Of a DNA stretch of 64,000 nucleotides, positions 21,656 to 33,931 are shown one piece after another. The position numbers and the translations under genes were made by a program. The stretch is from assembly GCF_003589595.1 (NCBI RefSeq), contig NW_020654422.1, positions 11,762,197 to 11,826,196 on the forward strand. Reading direction: 5' to 3'. Each line of letters begins with the position of its first letter. Within the stretch, counting starts at the first letter, position 1. The DNA is from Hyposmocoma kahamanoa (lineage: Eukaryota; Arthropoda; Insecta; Lepidoptera; Cosmopterigidae). The notes under the pieces were generated by a model that saw only the letters and a program-made list of their open reading frames with translations, ran no database searches and was not told the DNA's origin.

Positions 21656-24600
21656 TCAGATCTTTCCCTTGATCTCTGAGACAGCCTTAGTTAATTTACC
21701 TTTTATGGATTTGGTTTTCTTTTTTACCTTTTTTGTAGATTGAACAGAATCATCAGAGTCAGAATTGTCTGAAATCATTGTATTTGTTTTAGTATTTGTC
21801 TTCTTTGTCTGTACAGCAGTAGTTACAAATGCTGTTTTTCTAAAGCGAGACTTTGACTGTCTATTTGTGACTGGACTCGCTTTTTGGGATGGCTGTGTGT
21901 TCCGAGGAATATCTGTAAAGCTTGTATTGCTCATGTATGGGGAGTTCTCTGACTTTGTGTGCTTCAACCTGAAATAAGTTTTTTATTAAGAGTAATATGT
22001 TAGTTTCACTTTTGAAATGTCTTTACAATTTTAATTGAATTTTTAAGTATGTACTCACTTTCCCTTCTTCTTCCAGGTTTTAGGAAATTTACTAATTGGT
22101 TCTAAAATGTCATCCATTGAATTTGGCAATTTTAGAGATAGTTTTTTACTCTTAGTTTTTTTCTTTTTCTTCTCTTCCTTCAACTTCTTACGCTCTCCTT
22201 CTAATTCTTCTAATTTCTTTGAGCAAGATCTGATCAATGAATTTCACACAGTAAATAGAAATATTTACATTGACATAGATACTTTTTAGTGTTTTTACTG
22301 AGATGTATATCATAATGTATATTCATGCATTTGACAGCTAAAATTTACTAAACATGAGTAATAACCAAAACATTTTACCTCAGCAAGGCTTCACTGTCAG
22401 TAAAGTAAGAATTCATAGCAAAGCTTGAAATTCCCCAAGACAGTGGTCCCTTGTCATCACTCTGAACACCAGTCCACACGTTTCTTTTGATAGATGTTAG
22501 TTTAACTTGTAGCTCCGATGGCTGGGAGATCCTGTTTTTCATTTCAGCTAAATACCTGTTGATAAAACACGGGTAAATTTCGATTTTTCGATTGTACTTA
22601 GTACAGAATATTTGGGCGAAACAGCATTTACGTGGAAGGCATCTTTGGTAGAAAACGGCCTTGAAGAACATTTTCAGAAGAAATTGAGAGTGTTCTTAAA
22701 AGGCTCGAGTGCCTAGTGTGAAGAATAAGAAGGTTTGTATGAAAAAATTGATGATACGAGTAGTAAGGGAAGCAAGAGAGGCTTGTCAGAATCGTGCTAA
22801 GTGGCGATTCATAGTTTCTGCCTACCCCAATGGGAATGTCGTGAATATCAGAAGAAGAAGATTATTATTTCAAAGTGTACAGTGATAGAAGCAAATATGT
22901 ATATTTGTACATATGCATATAAATTCTGTTGGGATTGTTATTTGGAGGACAGTTGAAGAGAGAAGTAAATATAAAAATATAAATGTCGTTTTTAAATTGT
23001 TGTATTAATAAAACTGTGTATCAATTGTATCTTACTTAGGAGGTGGCAAACACCGAAATTGATGCCACGACGCTGGCTTCAGCTTCGGTTTTTCTATCGG
23101 CTGATTTATCATGGAAACACTTCGTGGTCTTCCACATTTTGGCGACTTTTTCTCTCTATCTGAATGATATGGAGAATCGCTGGTCTGAAACATACACATA
23201 CATTGTAAATAATTTAAAATCTATTTCTAGTACAATGTTCTGATAAGAATAGTTTTCCAGTGTTCTATTGATATGAGAGTGACTTTTATATTACGTAGTC
23301 GTACAATCAACTTCTATGTTGTATTTGTCTTATAATTTTTACCGGAGCTCGTATAATCTTTAGTTCAGGTGGCATTTTCTTTCTCCTTCTCGGTTTTGGT
23401 TTCGTGGAGGAATGTAAAAGTTTGTGAATTCTTCTCACTGGACTTAGATTTTCTTCACAAGACTCCGCATCGGAAGACGCGTCACTCATTGCATCTGATG
23501 TAAGGTCTATGGTTGCACGTGATACCTGAAACCATACCAAATACACAGTTTACATATCAAGTACTTCATTACTGCAAGCATGTGCACCAGAAACGACTTA
23601 CACATTAGAAATATAGAAATTTCAATGTAAAAGTGCCTCCAGCACACAGTTGCCGCAATGCACATTTTGATCTTAAGAGCTAAATTGTTTGGTCTATAAT
23701 TTACTTGTAATGTTTGTCGCTTGGTTCTCTTTTTCTCCTTCTCGATCCGTTGAGTATTTTCAATTTTTGGTCGTGGTTTTCGCGGTTTCTGAAAAAAAAA
23801 AACATTTCTTATTATTTCTAAAGGTTCAATTCTTATTGCAAGTGACTACGTCTTATATTCTACGATTCCTCACGACCTCACTCATACATCTGTTGATACG
23901 AGACCTCACTCATACATCTGTTGATTTCCGGGAAAATTGGTGAAGGTGGTGGCGCTGGTTGCACAACGTTTCTCTCTTCTCGTCTGCCAGCGGCATCTGA
24001 GCTACTGCTCGAAGTATCTCCCTCATCACTATCGAGAAAAGAATCTTGTTGTACCATTAAGAAAACCCATACATGGTCATAAAAACAAGCCAACCACATA
24101 TTTTACCTTGAATAATCAGATAGATCTATGTTAGTCGGCTCGTCAGCATTAGAACCCTCTTTTAAAAGTCTTGCTACAATCTTGTTTCTCAGTCTTTCCT
24201 TACTTGGATCATCGTCGTAAAAATCTAACAACGTCTCGCAGAAGGTTTTGCCTAGGCTCTCGTAGTCCTGAACTGCAAAATGAGTGGACATTCTGCTGCC
24301 TAATTCAGACCCTCCGAAGGATGCTTCCATTGTGTAGCTGTTTGCAACTCCCATCATCCAAACAACTACACGTCCTGTGCCTTCTTTGCTTTTTTGTATG
24401 CGAAATTTGCAGTTTTCGAACGAGAACTGAAAACAACGAATTTTCCGTCAGCAATCTTCCGTACTATTTATAAAATTTGTGAAGTAAACCGATTTTTCAC
24501 CTTATCAGCAGCATTTTTATGAAGCATCAATGGAAACACTTGTTCCTGTAGCCTTTTGTCTGAATTTCTCCGACTTTCACATCCATATATGAACACATTA

Positions 24601-27600
24601 TGTTTCCGAGAGTGCGCGTGTAAATCCACGTACATTGCTACATCGCACTCTTCCTGCAATCTAATCATACTATATACATAGTGAGTAGAAATAAAAAGTG
24701 TTACATTTGTTAATATTATATGTTAATTAGGGGCACCAACCTCCGTAACATTACTTTTGTGTGCCAAACCGGCGGATAGGTTTCCCTTATGACTGTTCGA
24801 TATTGTCTGTTTAGGTCCTTTCCGGTCAACGAACATCGATTATTACCGACAATTACCTGTAATGATAGTTAAATATTCATTCGTGACAATAAAATCGTGT
24901 GACAAAAAATATCTAGTGCATCACTCACGCCATCCGGGTTCAGCATAGGAACTAATTTGAAAATAAACTTTTCACGCAACTCGCGGGCTTGATTTGAATC
25001 GCCTGTTAAATAGTCCATGAAACCTTTCATCATCCATGATGATGGCGTCTCTCCTGGATGCACCCTTGCTGATATGACTACTGCCTTCTTTTTCTGCAAT
25101 ACCATACCAATATATATACCTTTATATTGTATCTGTCTTTGAAGACTAAAAAGGGAACGTTCGCTATTTATAAAACTTTTATCAAAATGTTAATTATTTT
25201 AATAGTGATGACTACTGATGACACTTACCCTTGGATCTATGTCATTAGGATTTGGAGGAGCAGTGATAGTCAAGTAATATACATTATTACCAGCCAGTGT
25301 TCGGCAAAGCAGTCTTAGTTTTGAATATGTAGATTTAATTGGATGAGACTGTAGTCTCGATAAATACTCTTGTAAATCGGAGTAAGTGTAAGGATAACAA
25401 TGTGCAATATAAACAGCATCATCCGTATGTGGAAACTCTATGTTAAAAGTTAATGTATAACTTGGAAATTGTTCTTCTTCCTCACATCTGAAATTATATT
25501 CGGTAGCAGTGAGGTAATGTTCGATTTGGTTTTACTCAAGGCTTCTGTTAACTTACGTAGAATCGTTTTTATAATAAGCGATGTTATCGCCGCACCGTCT
25601 CCATCCAATCGAATGCAACTGCGCGTCCTTCGTCGAATACAGTAAAGGTCGCATACCTTCATTATACAAGCTTTCAGCCTTTGTAAGATTTACTATCGAG
25701 AATCTGTAATATTTCAGAATCTATACTAACTGTCTACTAACTATAAGGACGAGTGCAAATATCTATATACTGAACTTACCTGTATATCGTCTGTTTTTTC
25801 GTATTTGTAACTTTAAAATAGAACCATTGCATGTGTCTGTTCGTATACAAATCGGTGCGTAGATGCAGTTCGTAATAAGCTGGTGTTATTTTTATTGCTT
25901 TGGCAAGATTTCCACTTTCGAATCGAGATTCAAATCTTAGCTCGTCTTCACCTCCGGCAGTCGCACAAGCTGACAGGTATAAACGAGAACCACCGACAGT
26001 GGAACGACTGAACTGGAAACATCACATTTTGTACAACACAGAATATTGAGCTACATTTATATTCATGTTTATGTTATGTAGTTTGGAAAATGTTAGGTGT
26101 ACTTACATAATTCACCGCACTCATAGGGTAATATTGATAGATAACTGTTCCAGCTTCTTCGCCAACAGGTTGAGGCCGCAACTCTTTTCCGGTAGAAATG
26201 TAATAAGGTTCTGGCGATGCGGGACTCCATGTGATGTGTTGTATTTTTTCTTCTACAACCTTTAGTAACATAAATAGAAATGATCGTGGAGTTTACTGCA
26301 AAATGAAACAAAGGGCTTGTGATTTGTAATATAACTAACTTACTTGACACTCTGAGGGCCATCTTGGTGCCTGTTGTGGGCAGTCAAGCTCTCTTGGTAA
26401 AGCAAACAAATCCCTTGGCTCTTTTAATTTAGCTACTGTTCTAAAAGTTTTAATATCGGTATTAATTTCCAGCTGCGTAGTCTTGATATTGTTTTGTAGA
26501 AAATTTGATATAAATGTACCTGTAATTTTTATGTTTAAATGATTAGAATTGCCTCGCTTCAAGTCGACCTAATTTTATGACCTGACTTTAGAGGAAAGCT
26601 TTTGTGTTGAAAGGCATATCTTTCGTGTAATTATGCACATTTCGTGTTTACGATACTTCAATGGGCACGCAAAGACTCTACTGCTGCGATGTAGAAATTC
26701 GAATTGTAATCAGATTAATACAAATTGATTTATAAGTATTTAGCGTCGTATTTCTTATTAAATAGTTGTTGGTTAATAAACATTGTTTACTCCGAAAGAG
26801 ATAAATGTTTTACCTCTATTGCATATGGGGAACAGAGAAGCTTGTAGAGACTTAACTTGTTCTAAATTAGCTATCAAAAGGTTGTCTTGTAGTACGTGGT
26901 CTCTCGTGGGGAGTGTAAGGGTTAACGTGGTACTTTCTATGTACTCCTTCTTCCTCTCCTCCTCTCTTTTGATCATAATGACTTTTTCCTGAACTCTCTC
27001 CATTTGTTTCCACCATAGCATTTTCGGCAAGTTAATAAGAAGCCACGTACGCTTATAACTTCGTAGACTTATGAAATAGTTAACGCCATGCCATTGTTAT
27101 CTATTTGACGAAGCTAAATTAATCGTTACCATGGCTACGATAATATTTAGATAGTTAGTCATCAGATACTTCGAGCTTCTATCGTATAGCCTGGCAAGCG
27201 GCGCGACGGTCGGAAACAAACTGGCGATGTCGTGTAAGAGCTCGTATTTTCGGATATTGGAAGACGATTGTTGAATAATGTCATGCTTCGTACGTATAAG
27301 GCTTACCAGGTGATTGTTGACGTCAACGGTATTCATGCAAACTCGATGAAGAATGGATATTTTGGAACATAAAGCATTTCATTTAGATTATGTCTGCGAA
27401 CCGAAATATCTGAGGAATACCCCATCTAAGGGCATTATTAAATTTCAGCATGAGTTGCGTAATTTATATAACATAATAGTTCACAAAGAGCGCATAGTCG
27501 ATTCAATCTATCGGGCATTCAATTTAGCATTTGAACAACTCAATAAAAACACATATCAATATGTAATTAATTTGAATGGTATATATTACACTTTTTGTGA

Positions 27601-27738
27601 ATATATTCATCGTTGCTTGACGACGACTTTTAAGTGTTAACTTTTTAAAATATTGCTTTTATTGTACTTACCGTCGCTTTGAGATTGAAAACTTTCTTTT
27701 TCATCTTCCAATTCAGTTTCCAAACTTTTGTCATCCAT
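21656..27738 (-). CDS. Cytosolic carboxypeptidase 2/3-like (tubulin deglutamylase)
   Basis: Seventeen exons on minus: 27738-27672, 26519-26344, 26259-26107, 26012-25780, 25703-25557, 25487-25229, 25093-24929, 24856-24741, 24660-24501, 24426-24107, 24028-23905, 23788-23705, 23525-23343, 23184-23036, 22555-22379, 22229-22059 and 21968-21656. Phases match throughout and give 998 aa, near human AGBL3. An N-terminal beta domain ([29 protein letters not shown]) precedes the M14 zinc carboxypeptidase domain. Zinc ligands are H357 and E360 ([12 protein letters not shown]) and H453 ([10 protein letters not shown]). The catalytic Glu is about residue 526 ([10 protein letters not shown]). The tail after about residue 600 is serine-rich and then strongly basic. 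The family trims glutamates from tubulin tails in cilia and axonemes. Weak points are the exon 8 donor (GTTGGT) and the exon 11 end (GTCTCG donor). CCP2 and CCP3 could not be told apart. Confidence 0.9.
23875..23925. repeat. 28-bp tandem duplication at a splice border
   Basis: acctcactcatacatctgtt and its flank occur twice with a 28-bp period (23875-23897 and 23903-23925), at the 3' end of carboxypeptidase exon 11. The copy brings an extra candidate donor. 28 is not a multiple of three. Confidence 0.75.
26773..27336 (-). CDS. Possible nested gene in carboxypeptidase intron 1, unknown
   Basis: Two frames on minus, 27336-27130 (ATG, 69 codons) and 27051-26773, can be joined by a 78-nt intron (donor GTAACG, acceptor TATAAG) to give 161 aa. 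A single in-frame TAA inside that intron would otherwise separate them. The C-terminal half is charged and helix-prone ([20 protein letters not shown]). It lies wholly inside intron 1 of the carboxypeptidase on the same strand, and that gene's phase matches without it. I do not recognise the protein. It may be a small nested gene, an alternative first-exon cluster, or chance. Confidence 0.35.
27353..27640 (+). CDS. Possible nested 95-aa protein, unknown
   Basis: Single frame on plus inside intron 1 of the carboxypeptidase. It starts 16 nt from, and divergent to, the possible gene at 26773-27336. The composition looks protein-like (helical, mixed charge; [17 protein letters not shown]), with no domain recognised. 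A palindromic TGACGTCA lies at 27318-27325, within the start of the opposite frame. Existence as a gene is uncertain. Confidence 0.3.
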   Translation: MDILEHKAFHLDYVCEPKYLRNTPSKGIIKFQHELRNLYNIIVHKERIVDSIYRAFNLAFEQLNKNTYQYVINLNGIYYTFCEYIHRCLTTTFKC

Positions 27739-28794
27739 TGCAAGAAAAACTTTCTTTAACCTCGTTCCAAAAACCTACGTCGTGAATTTTTTACACGATG
27801 CCATCGCTGACACTGAAAGTTATGTAATCTGTCCTAGCTCGAAGCCTGTGCCTTTATGTTTAAGGTTCAGCTAGACTGCTTATTTTTAGTTAGGGATATG
27901 ATATTAGCTATATGTTGTGAAGTCATTTATCTTTGTCTATCATATACAGTGCCTACCTGAAAAGGTTTTCAGTACGTTTATCATACACCGGCCTCTGTCT
28001 AGCCTTAGCCGTCGTCGTACAAATTGATGTGTCATCAAGAAATATTTCTAATTACTATTTAAATATTATCATCAAAATATGTAGTTCTAAAACGGACTCA
28101 CGAGTTCATAAATCAAAACATATTGTAGTTTTGCTAATTTTAGAAATTACTTTCTTTAAAGTAAGGAATATTTGTGCATGTGATTATATACCGCGTCTGC
28201 TTAATTCACTGAACGTAGAAACTTTACACTTTCCGGTAATACTATTATTCACTATTTTTTCCTGTTACCTTAACATTGATAACACGTTTCCCTGTAAGGC
28301 TGAAAGGTGACTGCACTTCCACGTAGTAAAACTTGCGGTTGTGTGGAGCAAAAACTTCGCTAGTTAGGAACTCATAAACTTTAATCTGCTCATAGAGCTA
28401 GGAATAAAGACTCGCGATAAGGTGAACGATAAACATCAACCTCATTTAGTGGAAGAATTTATTTTCATGAAATACGTAGCCTGCAAAAAACCTTGATAAT
28501 ATAAATTAACGAATTCGGCGGATATGGAGGTTTCAGTCTATTTTTAGAAAGTAGTTTTCTTGAAATATAAATGCAGTAGTTCTTTGTCATGTTTATTAGG
28601 TTGCGGCAAAGTATTTTTAGATATCATACTCAATATGTTTCCCTCATTTCAGTCCCTATCTAATTCTACTGACAAGGCCTATAACATAACATGGAATACG
28701 ACTTTTGATCTCTAATCATTGTTATTGTTACCTGTACTACACAATACCATAAAGATACTATATAGAAATCGTCATGTCGGTGAAGGTATAGAAT
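27739..28794. other. Intergenic, no supported gene
   Basis: 5' flank of the carboxypeptidase gene. The reading frame 27933-28310 has no recognisable domain. Nothing repeat-like was identified. Confidence 0.4.
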
Positions 28795-29008
28795 AATAAT
28801 AATATATAATATAATAGTAATAACGCACGTACTCATAGCCCCGCACTAGGGAAACTCCGCCATGGACACACATAGACAACTACAAATTACACACAAACTC
28901 ACGAGAAATAAATGTAGGCCATAAAAAATTATTTCCGCCGGCCTGGAAATCGAACCCGGGATGTCTGCGTGGCAGCCCAGCATGGTAACCATTCGGCCAC
29001 GAAGCCAG
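28795..29008 (-). mobile_element. tRNA-derived SINE (family S1), copy 2
   Basis: Matches the SINEs at 8682-8911 and 46607-46827: acgcac...actcatagccccgcactaggg, with a tRNA-like head at the right end (atcgaacccgggatgtc, ttcggccacgaagccag). It has lost about 15 bp around 28856. Confidence 0.8.
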
Positions 29009-29771
29009 TTCATTATTATAGTACTAGACCAGCGTAGAAAATAATGTCTTAACACTCTCGAGTACAAAAACCTCGTTTTCAGTAGTGAGATGAGTTGGTA
29101 TAGTAGAACGTACCGAGGCGTCTCTCAACGAATAAAATGAGATTAAAATAAAATTATATTAAGTAATTATATTAATTTGTAACCTAACTATATAAATTTG
29201 AAAGTGTAATCCTTATATGTAACATAACCCGCTTGTTACTTATTGTTGTTACTACTAGCTTGTTGTGGTAGCCTGTACGTGCGATGTGTATAATGCTTTT
29301 TTATTTTGATTGTACCTTTTTAGCTATACTCTGTATGTGTATTGTGTTGGCTATCCGTTCTAAATAAATAAAATAAAACGTTGTCTCAAATTCAAATCAA
29401 ATTCAGGTATCTCTATTACGTTTTTACTCTACCTTACATCGATCATAGAAAATTACACTAATACATTTGCGTTACACAAAGTGAGAAATTAAAATTGCTA
29501 ACTTGCATGGAAATGACTGTCCATCAATAACAATTGTCGTCAGCTAGTCGTTTCATGTCATTTGCCTTCATCGAATATTTATATTCAAATAAAACCGCGA
29601 TTTGCTATCCACGTTTTATAGATTTTAAATACCTAGCTTTTATTTAGGTATATTGCTTTACAAATTGGGGCAGGGAAACGCTATGCTAATTTAACTAAAA
29701 TTGTAGGTGAAAGATATATTTAGTTATTACTATACTCCATATGTTTTTGCTTTTCTATATATTTTTTTTTC

Positions 29772-29850
29772 AAGTGACGGGACGAATAAGTCGTGTGTCT
29801 GACGGTGAGCTACACGCCTGTCCAGTTACAAATTTATGTAGATATTTTTA
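29772..29850 (+). repeat. Dispersed repeat family C, fragment
   Basis: aagtgacgggacgaataagt ... cgtgtgtctgacggtgagct matches the start of the copy at 30100-30270. Confidence 0.6.
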
Positions 29851-29874
29851 ATTTTAATAGGGTAATGAAATATT

Positions 29875-30090
29875 ATAAAAAAACCTTGGTACCTAGGCAC
29901 TTTTGATGTGTGTATCGATACTTTATACAGAGTGGATCGATACTTTTGAAGATCATGCATAATATAAAAGTAACTAAACTTTTCACCAACCAAAGACGAT
30001 CATTAATTGTGTTATGCAAGAAAATTATGTTTTACGCTCTTTCAAAATCATCTTGTTTTTAAATAGGCCTACCTATTTAATACACTTTTT
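29875..30090 (+). repeat. Dispersed repeat family F, copy 1
   Basis: From aggcacttttgatg through gtggatcgatacttttgaag to caggcctacctat-like text. It is highly similar in the same order to 61420-61605, including gcaagaaaattatgttttac. Confidence 0.75.
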
Positions 30091-30099
30091 TTAATAATA

Positions 30100-30270
30100 T
30101 CTAGTGACGGCACGAACAAGTCGTGCGCCTGATGGTAAGCTACACGTCTGTCCATAACAGTTGCAGTGCCACTCAGAGCACAGATCTGAGGGGCACAGCC
30201 ACTGCTCCCGTTACCCTGAGACATAAGTTGACAAGTCCCACGTGTCTATAATTTCACCAGCATATTTCAT
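30100..30270 (+). repeat. Dispersed repeat family C, copy 2
   Basis: tctagtgacggcacgaacaa ... gacataagttgacaagtccc ... aatttcaccagca. Same motifs as 9850-10050. Confidence 0.65.
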
Positions 30271-30299
30271 ATCATATCAATAATAGTTAACAATAACTT

Positions 30300-30540
30300 C
30301 TAACAATAACATCTATTTGCCAAGTTTTATTCAAAAAGGTTAACGGAAAGTGGATGAAATGTAATAAATCGGATTTTTCCTTTAATTTACCAACCTTAGA
30401 GGTGGAATATTTTTTTCAAATTTGAATAGGACCACTACTGGACTAAGGGAGTATCTCTTCCTTTGTAATAAAACGTAATCATCGAAATCTATTCACAAAT
30501 ATCAGAGTAATCTTGTAACATACACACGAAACAACAAAAT
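30300..30540 (+). repeat. Dispersed repeat family D, partial copy
   Basis: Shows gccaagttttat, ggaccactactggac and a 3' portion ending in acatacacacgaaac, as in the fuller copies at 35168-35440 and 48003-48452. Strongly diverged. Confidence 0.45.
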
Positions 30541-31199
30541 AATATAGAGCATTGTTTCCCAAACATTGTTCTGCCATGGCCTAGTAATTTTCATACTGCT
30601 TCTTCGTGACCCACTCAAAACTTTTAAACCCAAGCTGGTACATTAAGTAAAATGATGCACATTTATTGTTGGTAAAAATGTTTTACTAATATTATTTCGG
30701 TATCGCCTATTTAGGGCGAAGTATGGAGCTGCTGCTTATTAAAGAATCTTTTACTTTTTTAAGCTTTTACTAAAGAATCCAAATTCGTGGAAAATGAAGA
30801 AAGTTTTATCCTGAGATCTGGTTCCACAAGGCGGGGATGTTGCGACCCGGTATTTTATTTTGATGACTCGGTACCGGGTTGCGAACCACCAAATGGGAAA
30901 CGCTGATATAGAGAGCATTCTTTTTATCGTATTAACGGGTTGCATACTGTGATGTTTGTTATCGCGGTCAAAGGATTTGCCAATGGGCGTAACGAGCTCG
31001 CTGATTGTTGCCCTGGGTGCATTAGACGTACAAGAAAAGAATGGTAAAATACTAATAACCTCTTACGACTGTATTTCTAACATCATATCATAATCGACAA
31101 CTTTTGTTCCTTGAGTTATTAAATAATTCTTCTTCAGATTTTACTTCCTTGGAAAAACGAAAATATTCAAATAGATCATTCTAAACGCTGACTCTTAAC

Positions 31200-31640
31200 T
31201 CTGACAGATAGTCGTGCGGTTTAATGTGTCGTGGGGTTTATGTTTGAATGAAGTTGTTTATACATAGAACAACACGATTAACTGTCGTTCACGACTTTTT
31301 TGACGTTACGACGACAGACTGTCGTGACAATAGGAAGAGCTGAGAGCAGAGAGAACAACAGCCATCCGACGGTAAATAAAACGTTACGATAAAAATGTGA
31401 CGACACGTAATCGCAGCTTCAAACGATTGCATGCGACGTGCAAACAACAAGACAGCTGGCCCGTGAACAACGAACAACTAAATTGTCGTGACGATCTAGT
31501 GGGAAAAGCTAGACACGACAGTCGTTCAAAGATAAAATAAATGTCCACGACACAGTCACGGCTGATATTCGTGATATAGAAACGTGCTTGACGCGACAGT
31601 CGTCCAATGCTAAATAAAACGTTACAACATAATGGGAACG
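31200..31640. repeat. Foldback-element arm (related to 51616-52232)
   Basis: Shares ttgtcgtgacgatctagtgg, cgataaaaatg-gacgaca, agcttcaaacgatt and ttcacgactttt with the right arm of the foldback element in NADSYN1 intron 6. Only one arm is recognisable, so it is a truncated relative. Confidence 0.65.
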
Positions 31641-31860
31641 CGCCTTTACACGTTTGAACTTACTAGTAGTAAGGTTACTACCAATGTAATAAAAAATGTG
31701 AGATAGTAAAAAAAACTTAAAAGTTTTTATTTGGTACATTTATCATGTTTTGTCAAGTTACGGAACAAAAGTTGTGTTTATGAAGTTGTAACGTCGACGA
31801 TGGCGGGATGACTTATTCTTCTTTTTTAAAGGGTTGACCAGCATATATATGTATATATAG

Positions 31861-31870
31861 NNNNNNNNNN
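31861..31870. other. Assembly gap (10 N)
   Basis: Ten unknown bases. The real gap size is not known and the order across it may be a scaffold join. Confidence 0.99.
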
Positions 31871-32318
31871 AATAATAATTGATAGCACAGTTAATTGTTG
31901 ATTTTATTAATTATTATTAATTTACCTTTATTATTAGTTTAGTTTCTTAAATATACCTAACCCATATTTCTAAGTGTCATGGAATTGGCGTTAAACTCAC
32001 ACAAATTCCAGTATGTATTAACCCAATTTAGTTCTTAGACGTCGAGTAAGTGACAGATCATTTATAATTTTGTGATCCGTGAAGTGTAATCAAATCGACC
32101 ATACAAATCATCAACGCAATTCACTATTTAGTTACCCTGACGACCGTTTTGTGAAATCGATTACTGATTGCGAGAAAAAGTCCTTCCAGATACGAAGGTA
32201 AGGATTGCATTGATAATAGTTCAATAAGGCTTATAATGTACAAAACTGCTATTATATTTAAATATGTACGTAAAATAAGTGACGCCATATTTCTACGTTT
32301 CTGTTTTATTGCCAACTA

Positions 32319-33931
32319 CACTCTTTTGCAAAAAAAACGGGCACCTAAGGAAATTTACGTTCTAAAGTCGATTTGAGTTAATTAAATGAAATTTATTTCT
32401 TTGACTTAGTCTGTATACTTATAATCGTGTAAATTAATGCGCGTGAAGTGAATTCGGGCAATTAAAAGAAAAAAAAACGATGGATTCTTTAAAACCGATG
32501 TACACGCCCAAACAATAAGAAGTGGTCGGCAATAAAGACAAGATTTTTTTTACTTTTTTTAATTAAATAAAGTTACAAATGTAAAAACCTAATAACGAGT
32601 GTGACCTCCTCTTGCCAAAATCACAGCTTGAATCCTTCTGGGCATGCTTTCCAGGATGTTTTTAATAACGTTTTGAGGAATACGTTCCCACTCTTCTGCA
32701 ATGACTCTTTTTAGCTCCCTGATGTTTTGTGGAGCAGGTTGCACTGATCTTACCCGTCTCTTTAGAACATCCCAGACATGCTCAATTGGATTGAGGTCAG
32801 GACTTCGAGCTGGCCAATCTAAACGACGGATCCCAACTTCTTGCATGTACGCTTCCACGTCGCCAGAACGGTGCGGGCGAGCATTGTCGTCCATAAAAAT
32901 GGAATCTTCCCCAAGTGCAGTCAATGTGGGTTGTGCATATGGAATTAGGACTTCCATTATGTACCGGTGTGCATTTAATGTTCCATTTTCTATGAAAACT
33001 AACTCCGTACGCTCCGTCGAATTAATTGCTGCTCAAAACATAACGGAGCCTCCGCCATAAGGAGTGATTTCTTCGAAACACACTTCCGCATAGCGTTCCC
33101 GTGGTCTTCGCAGCACTCGCCGGCGTCCGTCCTCTCCACACAAAGAGATTCTAGCTTCATCAGAAAACAATACTTTATTCCAGTCCTCCAGAGTCCATGA
33201 AGCACAGTTCCGAGCAAACTGAAGTCGAGCAACACGGTGCTCACGGAGTAATTTAGGGCCCCGAGCTGGGCGGTAACTCTGGATATTGGTAGCCAAAAGC
33301 CTCCTCCTGACCGTCCACAAGCTAACTTCTACTCCTCTTACTTCGTCAAGGCTCTTCTTCAGGTCCACACTTGACACCTTACGATTCCGCAATGCCTGAC
33401 TCACCAAAAAGCGGTCATCTCTTGGTTCTGTGCATCGTTTTCTTCCCGAACCGGGTCTTCTTTTGACCGAACCGGTCTCTTGATACCGTTGCCAAGTCCT
33501 CTGGACAGTTGAACGACTCACATTTAGCCGCTGAGACACGTAAGTTTGCGAACAACCTTCTTCAAGTAGGGCTATAATTTTACCGGCCCTTATCACTTTA
33601 TCACTCATATCAAAAAGTGGTATTTAATGTAAAAAGAAAGATTAAATTGTTTAATTTGCAGAAAATATCCAAAATGTTTTAAAATATCGTAATCAGTTAA
33701 AAATCGTTTCAGCAATTCGTGCCATTAGTAAAGCAATTTTAGAATAATCCACAATAATAATTATTTTTCTTTTATTAATTTCAAATTTTAAATTTGGAAC
33801 GTAAAGAATCATGCCAGGATGCTTCAAATAACATGCCAGTATATCGTCAAATTAATAAAACCTATTTCTTGGTCTTCTTCATTGAAGTAGAGAAAAAAAT
33901 CTAAAGTGCCCGTTTTTTTTGCAAAAGAGTT
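32319..33931 (-). mobile_element. Tc1-like transposon, family 1
   Basis: Inverted terminal repeats ACTCTTTTGCAAAAAAAACG (32320-32339) and its exact complement (33911-33930) extend on through GGGCAC, with TA on both outer sides (32317-32318 and 33932-33933). About 1.6 kb, the usual Tc1 size. It encodes one transposase frame on minus, broken by a single stop. Confidence 0.9.
32589..33608 (-). pseudogene. Tc1-like transposase with one in-frame stop
   Basis: One frame on minus from ATG at 33608 to the stop at 32589, interrupted only by TGA at 33035-33033 after GGGSVMF, where the family usually has tryptophan. It has an N-terminal pair of helix-turn-helix domains (ALLEEGCSQTYVSQRLNVSR), a GRPRR-like basic hook (RPGSGRKR) and the DDE catalytic triad: D in VLFSDEAR, D in FMDDNARPH, E in [12 protein letters not shown]. 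The length of about 340 codons is normal. Apart from the one stop it looks whole, so it is a recent loss. Stop readthrough or a sequencing error is possible but less likely. Confidence 0.9.
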
